Under the pieces are notes generated by a model. The model searched no databases. It was not told the DNA's origin and saw only the letters and a list, made by a program, of their open reading frames with translations. Both the position numbers and the translations under genes were made by a program. From Nocardia sp. MH4 (GTDB lineage: Bacteria > Actinomycetota > Actinomycetes > Mycobacteriales > Mycobacteriaceae), in assembly GCF_019266065.1 (NCBI RefSeq), contig NZ_LPNR01000086.1:1-61860 (forward strand): a stretch of 61,860 bases of DNA, given 5' to 3'. Shown one piece after another: positions 27,505 through 37,007 of the stretch. The first letter of the stretch is position 1. Every line of letters starts with the position of its first letter.

Positions 27505-28835
27505 CCGTTCGAGTTGGGGCCCTGCATCTGGGGTGGGATGTGGTGTCCGTTGCCGCGGGCGGCGGTGAGACTCCGATCCGCCCGGTTCAGGTGGAGGGCA
27601 CCTACACCCCACCCGCCTATCTGCTCGCCGACGCCGCGGGCAGGCTGCACACCGCAGGTGTCGACCGGCAGCGACCGGATCTCGGCATGGCGATCGCCGA
27701 CGTGCGCGACATCCTCGGGCACCCGCAGATCGTCATCGCCGGCGCCACCTGGCCCGCCGAGCTGGTGTTCCGGGCCCGGCTCTACAACCCGCTGGCCGCG
27801 GTCGGCAAGTACCTGCGCGGCAAGCCGCAGCTGGTCGCGCTGCCGCATCCGGACAGCTGGCCCGAGGAGAAGGTCGACACCTATGCCGCGCTCGTCGAGC
27901 AACTCGACGTGGTGGTCGAGCCGCTGCCGGAGAGCGTCGCGCTGTCGGGCTACGTGCGCGCGCTCGGGCTGGTCTCGCCGCCCAGCGAACGGCACCGGCA
28001 CGGCATCGGCGCGACCGGCGTGTACTCCGACGGCCGCACGCTGCTGGTCGTCGCGGTGCACGGCGACGACGAGCAGCCGACCGAATCGGTCGAGGTCGCG
28101 GTGACCGCGGAGGCGCTGCGCGATGCCCGCTCGGCCGACAATGTGGTGATCGAGGCGATGGCGGCGGCCCGCTCGATCGGCGCCGACACCTCGACGGTGC
28201 TGCTGGCGGGCAATGTCTGCTTCAACGACGCGCTGCGGCTGGCCTTCCAGAACCACCTCGGCCAGCGCCTGCACGTGGCCGATCACCCGATGCACGCGCT
28301 GGTTCTCGGTGCCGCGCATCTGCTGGTCACCGAGCCGGACCTGGACGAAGACGACTATCCCGAGACGCAGCACCCCGGCCAGGGGTATGCCGCGCAGGTC
28401 GGCTGGGGCGCCCCGGCGCCGCAGACCGGTCAGCCGCCGAGCCCCGCGGGCATCGTCGCCGGACCGCCCGCGCAGGCGAGCGGATCGCCGCGGCACGCGC
28501 TGGCCGAGCCCGACGACGACGATCGCCGCGGCAAGCTGATGGGCAAGGTGAAGAAGGGCTTCTTCGGGGCACCGGCGGTGCTCGGCATGGTCGCACTGGC
28601 GGCGACGGGCCTGCACGCGAATGCCGCCGGTCCCGCGGTCGCGGCCGAGGGGGAGCGGGTGACCTGCGCGTTCACCCCCTACGCGAACACGGTCCCGCCG
28701 GAGGGCATCGCGAGCGCGCGCGGCGGCGGCCTGATCGAGGACAACGCCTGCGTCACCCCGGGCATCGATACACTGCGCTACCTGATCCCCGGGCCCGCGG
28801 GCGCGACCGACCCCGGCCCGCCGGTGGTGATCTAG
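27501..28835 (+). CDS. Hsp70/actin-fold-like membrane protein, function unknown
   Basis: About 444 residues from a GTG start that shares GTGA with the small ORF upstream. The first 290 residues have the rhythm of an actin/Hsp70-type ATPase: a short N-terminal strand pair, then late Gly-rich blocks (LLAGNVCFND; HALVLGAAHLL). The nucleotide-binding motifs are weak, so it may not hydrolyse ATP. A Pro/Ala/Asp-rich linker leads to one membrane helix at about 354-375 and a small outer domain with two Cys (VTCAF, DNACV). The protein at 55636-57141 has the same general plan. Confidence 0.7.
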   Translation: MTVRVGALHLGWDVVSVAAGGGETPIRPVQVEGTYTPPAYLLADAAGRLHTAGVDRQRPDLGMAIADVRDILGHPQIVIAGATWPAELVFRARLYNPLAAVGKYLRGKPQLVALPHPDSWPEEKVDTYAALVEQLDVVVEPLPESVALSGYVRALGLVSPPSERHRHGIGATGVYSDGRTLLVVAVHGDDEQPTESVEVAVTAEALRDARSADNVVIEAMAAARSIGADTSTVLLAGNVCFNDALRLAFQNHLGQRLHVADHPMHALVLGAAHLLVTEPDLDEDDYPETQHPGQGYAAQVGWGAPAPQTGQPPSPAGIVAGPPAQASGSPRHALAEPDDDDRRGKLMGKVKKGFFGAPAVLGMVALAATGLHANAAGPAVAAEGERVTCAFTPYANTVPPEGIASARGGGLIEDNACVTPGIDTLRYLIPGPAGATDPGPPVVI

Positions 28836-28847
28836 CCGCTCGCCCGA

Positions 28848-28878
28848 TTGTGGTGGCGTGATGCGTAGCTGGTATCGT
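28848..28878 (+). promoter_or_regulatory. Possible rplM-rpsI promoter
   Basis: TTGTGG at 28848-28853 and TATCGT at 28873-28878 are spaced 19 bases apart, slightly long. They lie in the 177-bp leader of rplM. The pair is weak evidence alone. Confidence 0.3.
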
Positions 28879-29012
28879 GGCTCGCTGGCGTGTGGAACGC
28901 CGAACCGTTCGCGGATCGGCGTCTCCTCGAAGTCCCGGGTCTCCACCGGCCGCCGGGACGCTCTCGAACCACACCCGTGGCCGGCAACACCGACGACAGA
29001 CAGGGAACGACT

Positions 29013-29456
29013 GTGCCTACGTACAGCCCCAAGGCGGGTGACGTGACCCGTAAGTGGTACGTCATCGACGCCACTGACGTAGTCCTCGGCCGTCTTGCCG
29101 TGCAGGCCGCTGGCCTGCTGCGCGGCAAGGGCAAGCCGACCTACGCCCCGCACGTCGATGGTGGCGACTTCGTCATCATCATCAACGCGGACAAGGTTGC
29201 CATCTCCGGCAACAAGAAGCAGGACAAGCTCATCCACCACCACAGCGGACACCCGGGCGGCCTCAAGTCGCGCACTGTCGGCGAGGTGTTGGCGACCCGT
29301 CCCGATCGTCTCGTGGAGAAGGCCGTCAAGGGCATGATCCCGAAGAACAAGCTGGGTAACGCGATCGCGGGCAAGCTGAAGGTCTACGCAGGCCCGAACC
29401 ACCCCCACGCCGCGCAGCAGCCGGTTCCGTTCGAGATCAAGCAGGTGGCCCAGTGA
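29013..29456 (+). CDS. rplM: 50S ribosomal protein L13
   Basis: 147 residues, the same length as the M. tuberculosis protein. It starts at GTG with [10 protein letters not shown] and contains the L13 core ([32 protein letters not shown]) and ends [14 protein letters not shown]13 is an early assembly protein of the large subunit that binds 23S rRNA. It overlaps rpsI by four bases, so the two are coupled. In M. tuberculosis it directly follows esxT. Confidence 0.98.
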   Translation: MPTYSPKAGDVTRKWYVIDATDVVLGRLAVQAAGLLRGKGKPTYAPHVDGGDFVIIINADKVAISGNKKQDKLIHHHSGHPGGLKSRTVGEVLATRPDRLVEKAVKGMIPKNKLGNAIAGKLKVYAGPNHPHAAQQPVPFEIKQVAQ

Positions 29457-29968
29457 CCGCTCCTGAAGAGTTCAACGAAGAGTACGACGTGGTCGACGAG
29501 ACCGTGGTCGAGGTTGTCGAAGACGGCGAAGGCTACGAAGCCGAGTACGTCGAAGAGGCCACCTACGCCCCGATCGTGATCGATCGCCCGGTGCAGACCG
29601 TCGGCCGCCGTAAGGAAGCCGTCGTTCGCGTGCGCCTGGTTCCCGGCTCGGGCAACTTCGTGCTCAACGGCCGCACCATCGAGGACTACTTCCCGAACAA
29701 GGTGCACCAGCAGCTCGTGAAGTCCCCGCTGGTCACCGTCGAGCGTGTCGAGAGCTTCGACATCTTCGCTCGCCTGGTCGGTGGCGGCCCGTCGGGTCAG
29801 GCAGGCGCTCTGCGTCTGGCCATCGCCCGCGCGCTGATCGAGGTCACCCCTGAGGATCGCCCCGCGCTCAAGCGTGCCGGCTTCCTGACTCGTGACCCGC
29901 GTGCCACCGAGCGTAAGAAGTACGGTCTGAAGAAGGCCCGTAAGGCGCCTCAGTACTCGAAGCGCTGA
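29453..29968 (+). CDS. rpsI: 30S ribosomal protein S9
   Basis: 171 residues. The first 45 form an acidic extension (many Glu, Asp and Val) typical of actinobacterial S9. The core then runs from [20 protein letters not shown] to the basic tail ending QYSKR, which reaches the tRNA in the P site. The GTG start overlaps the rplM stop. Confidence 0.98.
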   Translation: MTAPEEFNEEYDVVDETVVEVVEDGEGYEAEYVEEATYAPIVIDRPVQTVGRRKEAVVRVRLVPGSGNFVLNGRTIEDYFPNKVHQQLVKSPLVTVERVESFDIFARLVGGGPSGQAGALRLAIARALIEVTPEDRPALKRAGFLTRDPRATERKKYGLKKARKAPQYSKR

Positions 29969-30056
29969 TTTACGCACTGCCGGCCACCGTCCCGCGCATA
30001 CGCTAGGTATGCTGCCCGCGAGAGCGGGGAGGGGCTCGGTCGGTGGAGCACGTGTG

Positions 30057-30095
30057 CGAGAGCAGGCTTCCAGCACGGCTGGTCGCCTGCTCTCG
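30057..30095. terminator. Strong hairpin between rpsI and glmM
   Basis: Arms 30057-30067 and 30085-30095 pair perfectly over 11 bp. Above a two-base internal bulge on each side, 5-bp arms CCAGC and GCTGG close on an ACG loop. No T tract follows. It could end the rplM-rpsI message or act in the leader of glmM, whose ATG is 38 bases downstream. Confidence 0.65.
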
Positions 30096-30132
30096 TGCTG
30101 TATTCGGGGACCTACTACCAGTAGAGGGTTTT

Positions 30133-31470
30133 ATGGGACGGCTGTTCGGCACAGACGGTGTTCGCGGGCTCGCCAACGAGTCACTGAGCCCGGAACTGGC
30201 GATGCGCGTCGCGGGTGCGGCCGCGCAGGTGCTCTCGCGCGGCAAGAAGCGCGCGGTCGCGGTGCTCGGCCGGGATCCGCGGGCCAGCGGCGAGATGCTC
30301 GAGGCCGCGGTGACCGCGGGCCTGACCTCCGTCGGTGTCGATGTCCTCTCGGTGGGCGTGCTGCCCACCCCGGCCGTGGCGTACCTGACCGGCCTCTACG
30401 ACGCGTGCTTCGGCGTGATGATCTCCGCCTCGCACAATCCCATGCCCGACAACGGCATCAAGATCTTCGCGGCGGGCGGGCACAAGCTCGACGACGCCGT
30501 GGAACAGCGGATCGAAGCGCTGATCACCGAGGGTGTCACGGTGCGTCCGACCGGTGCGGGCATCGGCCGCGTGCGCGGCGACTACACCGTCGAGGGCACC
30601 CACGAACGCTATGTCGAGCACCTGCTCGAGTCCACCGGCCAGGACCTGTCCGGCCTGACCGTCGTCGTCGACTGCGCGCACGGCGCGGCCTCGGAGGTGG
30701 CGCCGCAGGTGTACCGGGAGGCGGGCGCGACGGTGATCGCGATCAACGCCGAACCCGACGGCCTCAACATCAACGACGGCTGCGGCTCGACCCACCTGGA
30801 CGCGGTTCGCGCCGCCGTCCTCGCCCACGGCGCCGACCTGGGCATCGCCCTCGACGGCGACGCCGACCGGTGCCTGGCGGTGGACGCCGCGGGCGAGATC
30901 GTCGACGGTGACGCGATCATGGCCGTGCTGGCGCTGGCGATGCGGGAGTCGGGCGAGCTCGTCGCCGACACCCTGGTCGCGACCGTGATGAGCAACCTCG
31001 GCCTGCACATCGCCATGCGCGCCGCCGGGATCACCGTGCTCACGGCCGCCGTCGGCGACCGCTACGTGCTCGAAGAGCTGCGTCGCGGCGGGTTCAGCCT
31101 CGGTGGCGAGCAGTCCGGGCACGTCGTGTTCCCGCGCTACGGCACCACCGGTGACGGCGTGCTCACCGGCCTGCGGCTGATGGCGCGGATGGCCCAGACC
31201 GGGCGTCCGCTGAGCGAGCTGGCCGCGGTGATGAGCACCGTGCCGCAGGTGCTGGTGAACGTGCCGGTCAGCGACAAGGCCGCGGTCGCCGCCGCTCCCG
31301 AGGTGCGGGACGCGGTCGCCGAGGCCGAGCGGATTCTCGGCGAGTCCGGCCGGGTGCTGTTGCGGCCCAGCGGAACCGAGCAGCTGGTGCGGGTGATGGT
31401 CGAGGCCACCGACCCGGCGCAGGCGCGTCAGCTCGCCGACGATCTGGCCAAACGGGTCGCGGCAGTCTGA
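30133..31470 (+). CDS. glmM: Phosphoglucosamine mutase
   Basis: 445 residues, normal for GlmM, which turns glucosamine-6-phosphate into glucosamine-1-phosphate for peptidoglycan. The phosphoserine loop ISASHNP is at about residues 97-103 (Ser 100), the metal loop DGDADR at 241-246, the sugar loop GGEQSGH and the phosphate-binding RPSGTE near the C-terminus. GlmS, the preceding enzyme of the pathway, is encoded 15 kb downstream. Confidence 0.98.
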   Translation: MGRLFGTDGVRGLANESLSPELAMRVAGAAAQVLSRGKKRAVAVLGRDPRASGEMLEAAVTAGLTSVGVDVLSVGVLPTPAVAYLTGLYDACFGVMISASHNPMPDNGIKIFAAGGHKLDDAVEQRIEALITEGVTVRPTGAGIGRVRGDYTVEGTHERYVEHLLESTGQDLSGLTVVVDCAHGAASEVAPQVYREAGATVIAINAEPDGLNINDGCGSTHLDAVRAAVLAHGADLGIALDGDADRCLAVDAAGEIVDGDAIMAVLALAMRESGELVADTLVATVMSNLGLHIAMRAAGITVLTAAVGDRYVLEELRRGGFSLGGEQSGHVVFPRYGTTGDGVLTGLRLMARMAQTGRPLSELAAVMSTVPQVLVNVPVSDKAAVAAAPEVRDAVAEAERILGESGRVLLRPSGTEQLVRVMVEATDPAQARQLADDLAKRVAAV

Positions 31471-31601
31471 CTCCACCTGGCGGGTCGCGCCCGGCCCATC
31501 TACTATCGGCATACGCCGTAGGACCTGTGTGCCGGTGGCGCGTGTGCTGCTCGGCGCACCGGATAGTTTGGCGCGCAGCACGATTCGAAGGGGGCCGATT
31601 C

Positions 31602-31973
31602 ATGCCGCCGCTGTCTGCCCGGAACTACCGCGACGAGGACCGCTACCCGGTCGACTACGGCGAGCCCGATCCCTACCACCGCTGCGGTGGCGCGTGCGGC
31701 CGGCCGGGGTGCCGGGATGTGCCGCAGGGGTATTCGCACACCGTCCCGATCCGCGACGAGGGCTACGGTCAGCCGGTCGAGCACTACGAGCCGGTCGGTG
31801 AACCGTCGCGCGGGTATTCCTTCCCCGTGCCACGGGTGCCGCGCTCCCGGTCGTTCATCGTCGTCGTGGCGATTCTGTTCGTGACCGGTCTCGCCGGACT
31901 GATCGGCGCGAAACTCGGGTCCGACATCGACCTGTTCGGTGCCGCGGAAGCGGCCGTGGTGCAGTCGTTCTGA
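31602..31973 (+). CDS. Small single-pass membrane protein, function unknown
   Basis: 123 residues. The first 80 are soluble, rich in Tyr, Pro, Asp and Arg, with a Cys cluster (HRCGGACGRPGCRD) that might bind a metal. One membrane helix (SFIVVVAILFVTGLAGLIGA) is followed by a short end. A GAAGGGGG site precedes the ATG. It converges on the next gene with no spacing. I recognise no family. Confidence 0.65.
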   Translation: MPPLSARNYRDEDRYPVDYGEPDPYHRCGGACGRPGCRDVPQGYSHTVPIRDEGYGQPVEHYEPVGEPSRGYSFPVPRVPRSRSFIVVVAILFVTGLAGLIGAKLGSDIDLFGAAEAAVVQSF

Positions 31974-32405
31974 TCAGAACTGGCCGACGGCGAATCCGCT
32001 GAACAGCACCAGGAACCCGACGATCTCGCCCACCATCAGCCCGTACATCGACAGCCGCAGTTCGGCGGGGATCCGCCCGGCGAACTGGTTGGTCGTGTCG
32101 CGCCGCCACCCGTGCAGCGCGTAACTGGCGATCGCACCGGCGAAGAACGCGAGAATCACCAGGTCCGCACTCAGGTTGACCACCGTCGGCCACGCGCTGA
32201 GCTCGGTGAACACCGCGAGCAGCACGCCTGCGAAGGAATACAACAGCGCCGCGCGATGCGCAATGTCGACGTAGACGTGCGCCGCGCCCGCGGCCGAGGT
32301 ACGGATGCCGTGGTACTTCCACACCCCGAGCAGCAGGGCGCTCAGGAAGATCAGCCCGGTGACGAGCAGCGTGACGCGGGTGTCGATCCCCAGTGCGATG
32401 TCCAT
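31974..32405 (-). CDS. Four-helix membrane protein, function unknown
   Basis: About 143 residues from MDIALGIDT with four hydrophobic segments of 18-23 residues and short charged loops (KYHGIRTS; HGWRRDTT). It starts eight bases after the ABC-F gene on the same strand and is probably co-transcribed with it. There are no catalytic motifs. Confidence 0.7.
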   Translation of the reverse strand: MDIALGIDTRVTLLVTGLIFLSALLLGVWKYHGIRTSAAGAAHVYVDIAHRAALLYSFAGVLLAVFTELSAWPTVVNLSADLVILAFFAGAIASYALHGWRRDTTNQFAGRIPAELRLSMYGLMVGEIVGFLVLFSGFAVGQF

Positions 32406-32413
32406 GGCACGTC

Positions 32414-34054
32414 CTAACCCTCGGTGAGCGACCCGCTCGTCATGTGCCAACGGCGGGTCGCACGAACAGAATCCAGCATCCGGCGATCATGCGTCACCAG
32501 AATCAGCGTGCCGGTGAAGGATTCGACGGCCTGCTCGAGCTGTTCGATGGCGGGCAGGTCGAGGTGGTTGGTCGGCTCGTCCAGGACCAGCAGGTTCACG
32601 CCGCGCGCCTGCAGCAGCGCCAGCGCGGCGCGGGTGCGCTCGCCGGGCGACAGGGTGTCGCAGGCCCTGGTCACGTGTGGACCGCGCAGGCCGAATTTCG
32701 CCAGCAGCGTGCGCACGTCGGCATCTGGCCACTCGGGCATCGCGGCGCTGAAGGTGTCGGCCAGGGCGTCGGGTCCGCGGAACAGCCCGCGAGCCTGATC
32801 GACCTCGCCGATCAGCACACCGGAACCCAGTGCGGCCGAACCGGAATCGGGCGCGATCTTACCCAGCAGCAAACCGAGCAGGGTGGACTTGCCCGAACCG
32901 TTGGCGCCGGTCAGCACGATCCGGTCGGCCCAGTCGATCTGTGTGGTGATCGGCCCGAGGACGAAATCGCCGCGCCGCACGACGGCGTTCGCCGCGGTCG
33001 CCACCACCGCGCCGCTGCGGGGCGCGGTCGCGATCTCCATCCGCAGCTCCCACTCCTTGCGCGGCTCCTCGACCACGTCCAGCCGCTCGATCCGGCGCTG
33101 GGTCTGCCGGGCCTTGGCGGCCTGCTTCTCGGTGGACTCGGCGCGGGTCTTGCGCCCCATCTTGTCCGAGTCGTTCTTGCCCTTGCGCCGCGCATTGCGC
33201 ACGCCGTGCTCGAGCCAGTTGCGCTGCATCTGCGCCCGCGCCTCCAAACCAGCCTTGGTGTCGGCGAATTCGTCGTAGGCCTCGCGGGCGTGTTTGCGGG
33301 CGATCTCCCGCTCGGCCAGGTACGCCTCGTACCCGCCGTCGTAGAGCCCGACCTGCTGCTGGGCCAGATCCAGCTCCAACACCCGATTCACGGTGCGCGC
33401 CAAGAACTCCCGATCATGGCTGATCACCATCAAGGGCACCCGGACACCTGTGACGAAGCGCTCCAGCCGGTCCAGGCCGTCGAGGTCCAGATCGTTGGTC
33501 GGCTCGTCGAGCAGCAGAATGTCGAAGCGCGACAACAACACCGAAGCCAGCCCCGCGCGGGCGGCCTGACCGCCGGACAGTCCCGTCATCGGGGTATCCA
33601 GGCCGCTGACCAGTCCGTGGGTGAGCCCGAGATCGGCGGCCACCTCCTCGGCGCGCTGGTCCAGATCCGCGCCGCCGAGTGCCAGCCAGTGCTCGAGAGC
33701 GGGCGAATAATCGTCGTCCCCGCCGTCACCGAGCCGTTCCGCCGCGGCGTCCATCACCTGCTGCGCGTGCGCGACCCCGGTCCGGCGGGCCAGGAACTCG
33801 AGGACCGTCTCGCCCTCGATCCGCTCCGGCTCCTGCGTCAGATACCCGACCGTCGCGTCCGGCGGGCTGAGCGTGATGCTGCCCTCGCCGGCCACCCCGT
33901 CGGCCAGCATCCGCAGCAGCGTCGACTTGCCCGCGCCGTTGACCCCGACCAGCCCGATCACATCGCCGGGCGCGAGGGTGAAATCGAGGTCGGCGAACAG
34001 CGTCCGCTCGGCGTGGCCGGCGGACAGACCGGTGGCTTGCAATGTCGTGCTCAC
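32414..34054 (-). CDS. ABC-F family ATPase
   Basis: 546 residues with two ABC domains and no membrane segments: P-loops GVNGAGKST near residue 40 and GANGSGKST in the second half, the first signature LSGGQAARA, Walker B boxes LLLDEPTNDLD and LLVLDEPTNHLD, and between them a Lys/Arg-rich coiled linker typical of ABC-F proteins that act on the ribosome. The second signature is LSPGERTRA, a departure from LSGGQ. ABC-F members either protect ribosomes from antibiotics or help translation; which applies cannot be told here. The start is GTG. Confidence 0.9.
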   Translation of the reverse strand: MSTTLQATGLSAGHAERTLFADLDFTLAPGDVIGLVGVNGAGKSTLLRMLADGVAGEGSITLSPPDATVGYLTQEPERIEGETVLEFLARRTGVAHAQQVMDAAAERLGDGGDDDYSPALEHWLALGGADLDQRAEEVAADLGLTHGLVSGLDTPMTGLSGGQAARAGLASVLLSRFDILLLDEPTNDLDLDGLDRLERFVTGVRVPLMVISHDREFLARTVNRVLELDLAQQQVGLYDGGYEAYLAEREIARKHAREAYDEFADTKAGLEARAQMQRNWLEHGVRNARRKGKNDSDKMGRKTRAESTEKQAAKARQTQRRIERLDVVEEPRKEWELRMEIATAPRSGAVVATAANAVVRRGDFVLGPITTQIDWADRIVLTGANGSGKSTLLGLLLGKIAPDSGSAALGSGVLIGEVDQARGLFRGPDALADTFSAAMPEWPDADVRTLLAKFGLRGPHVTRACDTLSPGERTRAALALLQARGVNLLVLDEPTNHLDLPAIEQLEQAVESFTGTLILVTHDRRMLDSVRATRRWHMTSGSLTEG

Positions 34055-34200
34055 CGCCTAAGTCTGCCCGCCTCGGGGTCGGACCCTGAGATCGGGCCCG
34101 CCGGAAATCAGGGTGCGGATGGGTCTGCCGACCGATGCGGGCCGGGGTCCTGGCTCGGCACAGTGGAGTCATCACCACTTCCCGAGGAAGGCAACACACA

Positions 34201-34392
34201 ATGACTGCCCCCGCCCGCCGCTTCACCCGTTCGACCAGCGACACATGGATCGCAGGCGTCTGCGGTGGCATCGCCGAGTACTTCGGCTGGAACGCCAACG
34301 TCGTCCGTCTGGTCTTCGTCGTCTCCTGCCTGCTGCCCGGCCCCCAGTTCCTCCTCTACCTGGTCCTGTGGCTGATCATGCCCAAGAAGTAA
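34201..34392 (+). CDS. PspC-domain membrane protein
   Basis: 63 residues, essentially a single PspC domain: a basic start, IAGVCGGIAEYFGWN, then two hydrophobic stretches ending LWLIMPKK. PspC proteins are linked to membrane-stress responses. An AGGAAGG site lies upstream of the ATG. It stands alone. Confidence 0.9.
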   Translation: MTAPARRFTRSTSDTWIAGVCGGIAEYFGWNANVVRLVFVVSCLLPGPQFLLYLVLWLIMPKK

Positions 34393-34486
34393 GGCCCGAC
34401 CGCTCCGGCAACCGCTCGCGGATGACAGGATGGTGGCAACCCCGCCGCGCCGTCATCCGCGAGTTTTCCGTTTGAGGAGGAGTCCC

Positions 34487-34795
34487 ATGGTCACCTCGGG
34501 CGACATCCCCGGCCTCGGCCTACCCGACATCGACGCCCATTCCCCCCTGGGCGGCCTCGGCCCGGTCGAGCTCCACACCCCGTCCCAAGACCTGGACGGC
34601 GACGGAGTAGTCGACTCCCTGACCGACGCCACCCCCCACGACACCACCATCTGGTCCGACTACGACCACGACGGTTTCGCCGATCACGTGACGGTGGTCG
34701 AGGCGGATGGGGATTACGCGGCGTGGGAGTACCACCGACATCCCGACGGGACATCGGAGTGGCGCAGGACCGACCAGGGGAACCTGGGGAAGTGA
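34487..34795 (+). CDS. Small acidic protein with Asp-rich loops, function unknown
   Basis: 102 residues, very acidic, starting after a GAGGAGG ribosome site. Loops such as DLDGDGVVDS and DYDHDGFADH look like calcium-binding (dockerin or EF-hand-like) loops. It resembles small actinobacterial proteins labelled DUF6802, a recollection rather than a search result. There is no signal peptide. It lies just before island B. Confidence 0.65.
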   Translation: MVTSGDIPGLGLPDIDAHSPLGGLGPVELHTPSQDLDGDGVVDSLTDATPHDTTIWSDYDHDGFADHVTVVEADGDYAAWEYHRHPDGTSEWRRTDQGNLGK

Positions 34796-34893
34796 GTGAA
34801 CTCGGCCCGCCGGTGAGGGAACCGGTGGGCCGGTTCGCGCGTCGAAATAGGTAGTGCGCCGCCGTGGCGCAGTCGGCACTGTGGAGGTGGGGG

Positions 34894-35226
34894 ATGAGCA
34901 CAACCGTCTCGAACGGGATCGTGGTGAATCAGGCCGCGGTCAGGCAATCGGTCGATGATCTGAAGACCACTGTCGGTGAGTTGCGCAAAGCCGCGACGAA
35001 TATCAATGCGTGGGGGTCCGGTGTAGAGGCAGGGCGTGCCTATGCCGACCGCGGTCAGAAGATCGCCACCGGGTTCGATCGAATCAGCGGCTGGCTGAAC
35101 CGATGGACCACCGCCACCGACTACACCGCGGGAGCGATCGGTACCGCGACCATCGAACTGGTCGGGGTCGACAACTCCAACGCCCAGGACCAGAAGAAGA
35201 TCGCCGCTCAGGCCGCCGGGCAATGA
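34894..35226 (+). CDS. EspC-like/WXG100-size small ESX-associated protein, set 1
   Basis: 110 residues, all helical, no signal peptide. The opening (VVNQAAVRQSVDDLKTTVGELRKAA) has the helix pattern of EspC-type ESX-associated proteins, and a turn with Trp-Gly (AWGSG) lies at the expected place. A GGAGGTGGGGG stretch precedes the ATG. It is 27 bases from the large WXG gene that follows, so the pair is probably co-expressed and may be co-secreted. Confidence 0.7.
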   Translation: MSTTVSNGIVVNQAAVRQSVDDLKTTVGELRKAATNINAWGSGVEAGRAYADRGQKIATGFDRISGWLNRWTTATDYTAGAIGTATIELVGVDNSNAQDQKKIAAQAAGQ

Positions 35227-35253
35227 GCGTGCTCACAGGGGAGGTGATCAATC

Positions 35254-36957
35254 ATGGCTGACACCGTCGACGGGGTACTCGATGATGGCGCTGCCAAGGG
35301 CCTGGGGTTTTTCACAGATTTGACACCGAGGTATCTGCGAGCATTTCCCGCGGCGGAGACGATGACTCTGTCGTCGATCTACGCGGCATACGACGCAGAA
35401 CGCGGCCTCAACCTTCAGACATTGGCGGCAACAGCGGCTGGCCTCCAGATGGCGCTGACCACCGCGAAGTCTCAGTCCGACAAACAACGCCAGGTCAGCC
35501 AGGTGCTGCCCGTGTCGTGGCAGGGGGAGGCGGGGACCCGCGGTATCCAAGTCGTTGCGAGTCTGGCGAGTCATTCGGAGACGGACTGTACGGCCGTGCA
35601 GAAGGTCCTCGATGCCTTGAACACGGCGAGCACGACGATCCTGCAGACTGTGAAGGACAAGGTCAAGGCTATCGACGAACTGTTGGTGGACGGCAAGGTC
35701 ACGGTCGCGAATCTGACGCCGACCGATATCGACCAGGTGATCACCGGCAAGGAAACGGGGGAGATCGAGAAGGAAGTCTGGGAGAAGATGATTCCTGGCG
35801 CGATCTTCCCGAAGAAGTACCCCGAGCAGATCAAGACCGAGTGCGAGCGATGGCTGAATCAGACGTTCGTGTTCAAATACGAGCAAAGCGTGACCGCATT
35901 CAACTCGGCCTGCTCGATTGCGCGCACGGCGATCGAGGGCAAATACGACCTTATCGTCACCGCGCTCAACGCAGTCGAGGAAAAGTCGTACGACGGCGCG
36001 AAGTCCGTCGCTGCCACCACGACAGAGGAGCAGAAGACCCCTCCGGCCGGCACACAGGTGAAGGCCAACGGCGATCAAACCACGGCCGCAGGCACCCAAA
36101 CGACGACGAATGGCAACCAGTCGACCTCGGCCGGGAATCAAACTACGGCGGCGGGTACCCAGACCTCGAACGGTGACACGTCGACGACCACCGGCTCGAC
36201 GACGAAGACAACGACCGGAGCGAAGACTACCGACGATTCCAGCACCACCACCGACGACGATTCGGATACCAGTGACGCGCTGAGTACCCTCACCTCGACG
36301 ATCAGCGAACTCGGCACCACCCTCTCGGAAGCGCTGACCGGCGATCTCGGTGACACGCTCACCTCGGCGGTCGAATCGGTTGGTACCTCGATCAGCGACG
36401 GCATCGAGCAGTTGACCGAGCAGGCGAGCAGCTTGCTGTCCGGCGAGACGGAGGCTTCGTTCCAACTCGGCGATACCGAGGTGAGCATCGAGGCCAGCGA
36501 GAACGGGCTGTCGTTGACGACGACCGATGCCAACGGTGGCTCGACGCAGTACACGTTGACGTTGGACGAGAACGGGATTCCGGTGCTGACGCAGGATTCC
36601 ACGTCCGTCGATGGCGCAACGACCGGGCAGGCGGACGACACCACGGGCGTACTGGGCTCGGGCACACCGCAATCCGGTAGCGGCCAGGGTGAAGCCGGGC
36701 TCGCCGAGGCGGGTACCGGAGGCCGTGGTGGCGCGGATGCGACCACATCCGAGACTCCCGATCTGACGAACGCCCCGGTCACCAGCGAGATCGGTTCGGG
36801 CGAACAGTCTTCGGGTTCCGTCGCTGGTGGTGTGCCCGTCGGTCCCCGGTCGACCAAGCAGGAGACCGACGGTGAGCATGTGCCGAGCGTCGAGGATCAC
36901 CCAGTGAGCGACCCGGGCGACAGCGGCGCGGTTCTCGCCGAGGCAGGGCCGCTGTGA
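35254..36957 (+). CDS. Large WXG-type probable ESX substrate with repeat-rich tail, set 1
   Basis: 567 residues without a signal peptide. Residues 30-250 are helical with a WXG turn (SWQGEAG, Trp 89). Residues 250-345 are a Thr/Ser/Gly-rich low-complexity linker with repeated AAGTQT-like pieces. A helical Ser/Thr/Leu region follows, then a probable beta module around residues 405-445 (QYTLTLDENGIPVL) and a final tail GDSGAVLAEAGPL. The beta module and tail recur in the otherwise different protein at 39802-41715. No toxin or enzyme domain is seen. It sits between an EspC-like gene and a coiled-coil gene. Confidence 0.75.
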   Translation: MADTVDGVLDDGAAKGLGFFTDLTPRYLRAFPAAETMTLSSIYAAYDAERGLNLQTLAATAAGLQMALTTAKSQSDKQRQVSQVLPVSWQGEAGTRGIQVVASLASHSETDCTAVQKVLDALNTASTTILQTVKDKVKAIDELLVDGKVTVANLTPTDIDQVITGKETGEIEKEVWEKMIPGAIFPKKYPEQIKTECERWLNQTFVFKYEQSVTAFNSACSIARTAIEGKYDLIVTALNAVEEKSYDGAKSVAATTTEEQKTPPAGTQVKANGDQTTAAGTQTTTNGNQSTSAGNQTTAAGTQTSNGDTSTTTGSTTKTTTGAKTTDDSSTTTDDDSDTSDALSTLTSTISELGTTLSEALTGDLGDTLTSAVESVGTSISDGIEQLTEQASSLLSGETEASFQLGDTEVSIEASENGLSLTTTDANGGSTQYTLTLDENGIPVLTQDSTSVDGATTGQADDTTGVLGSGTPQSGSGQGEAGLAEAGTGGRGGADATTSETPDLTNAPVTSEIGSGEQSSGSVAGGVPVGPRSTKQETDGEHVPSVEDHPVSDPGDSGAVLAEAGPL

Positions 36958-37007
36958 CCGCGGTGAGCGCTGCCGGTTCGCCATCGATTCCGGGAGAATG
37001 ATCGACT

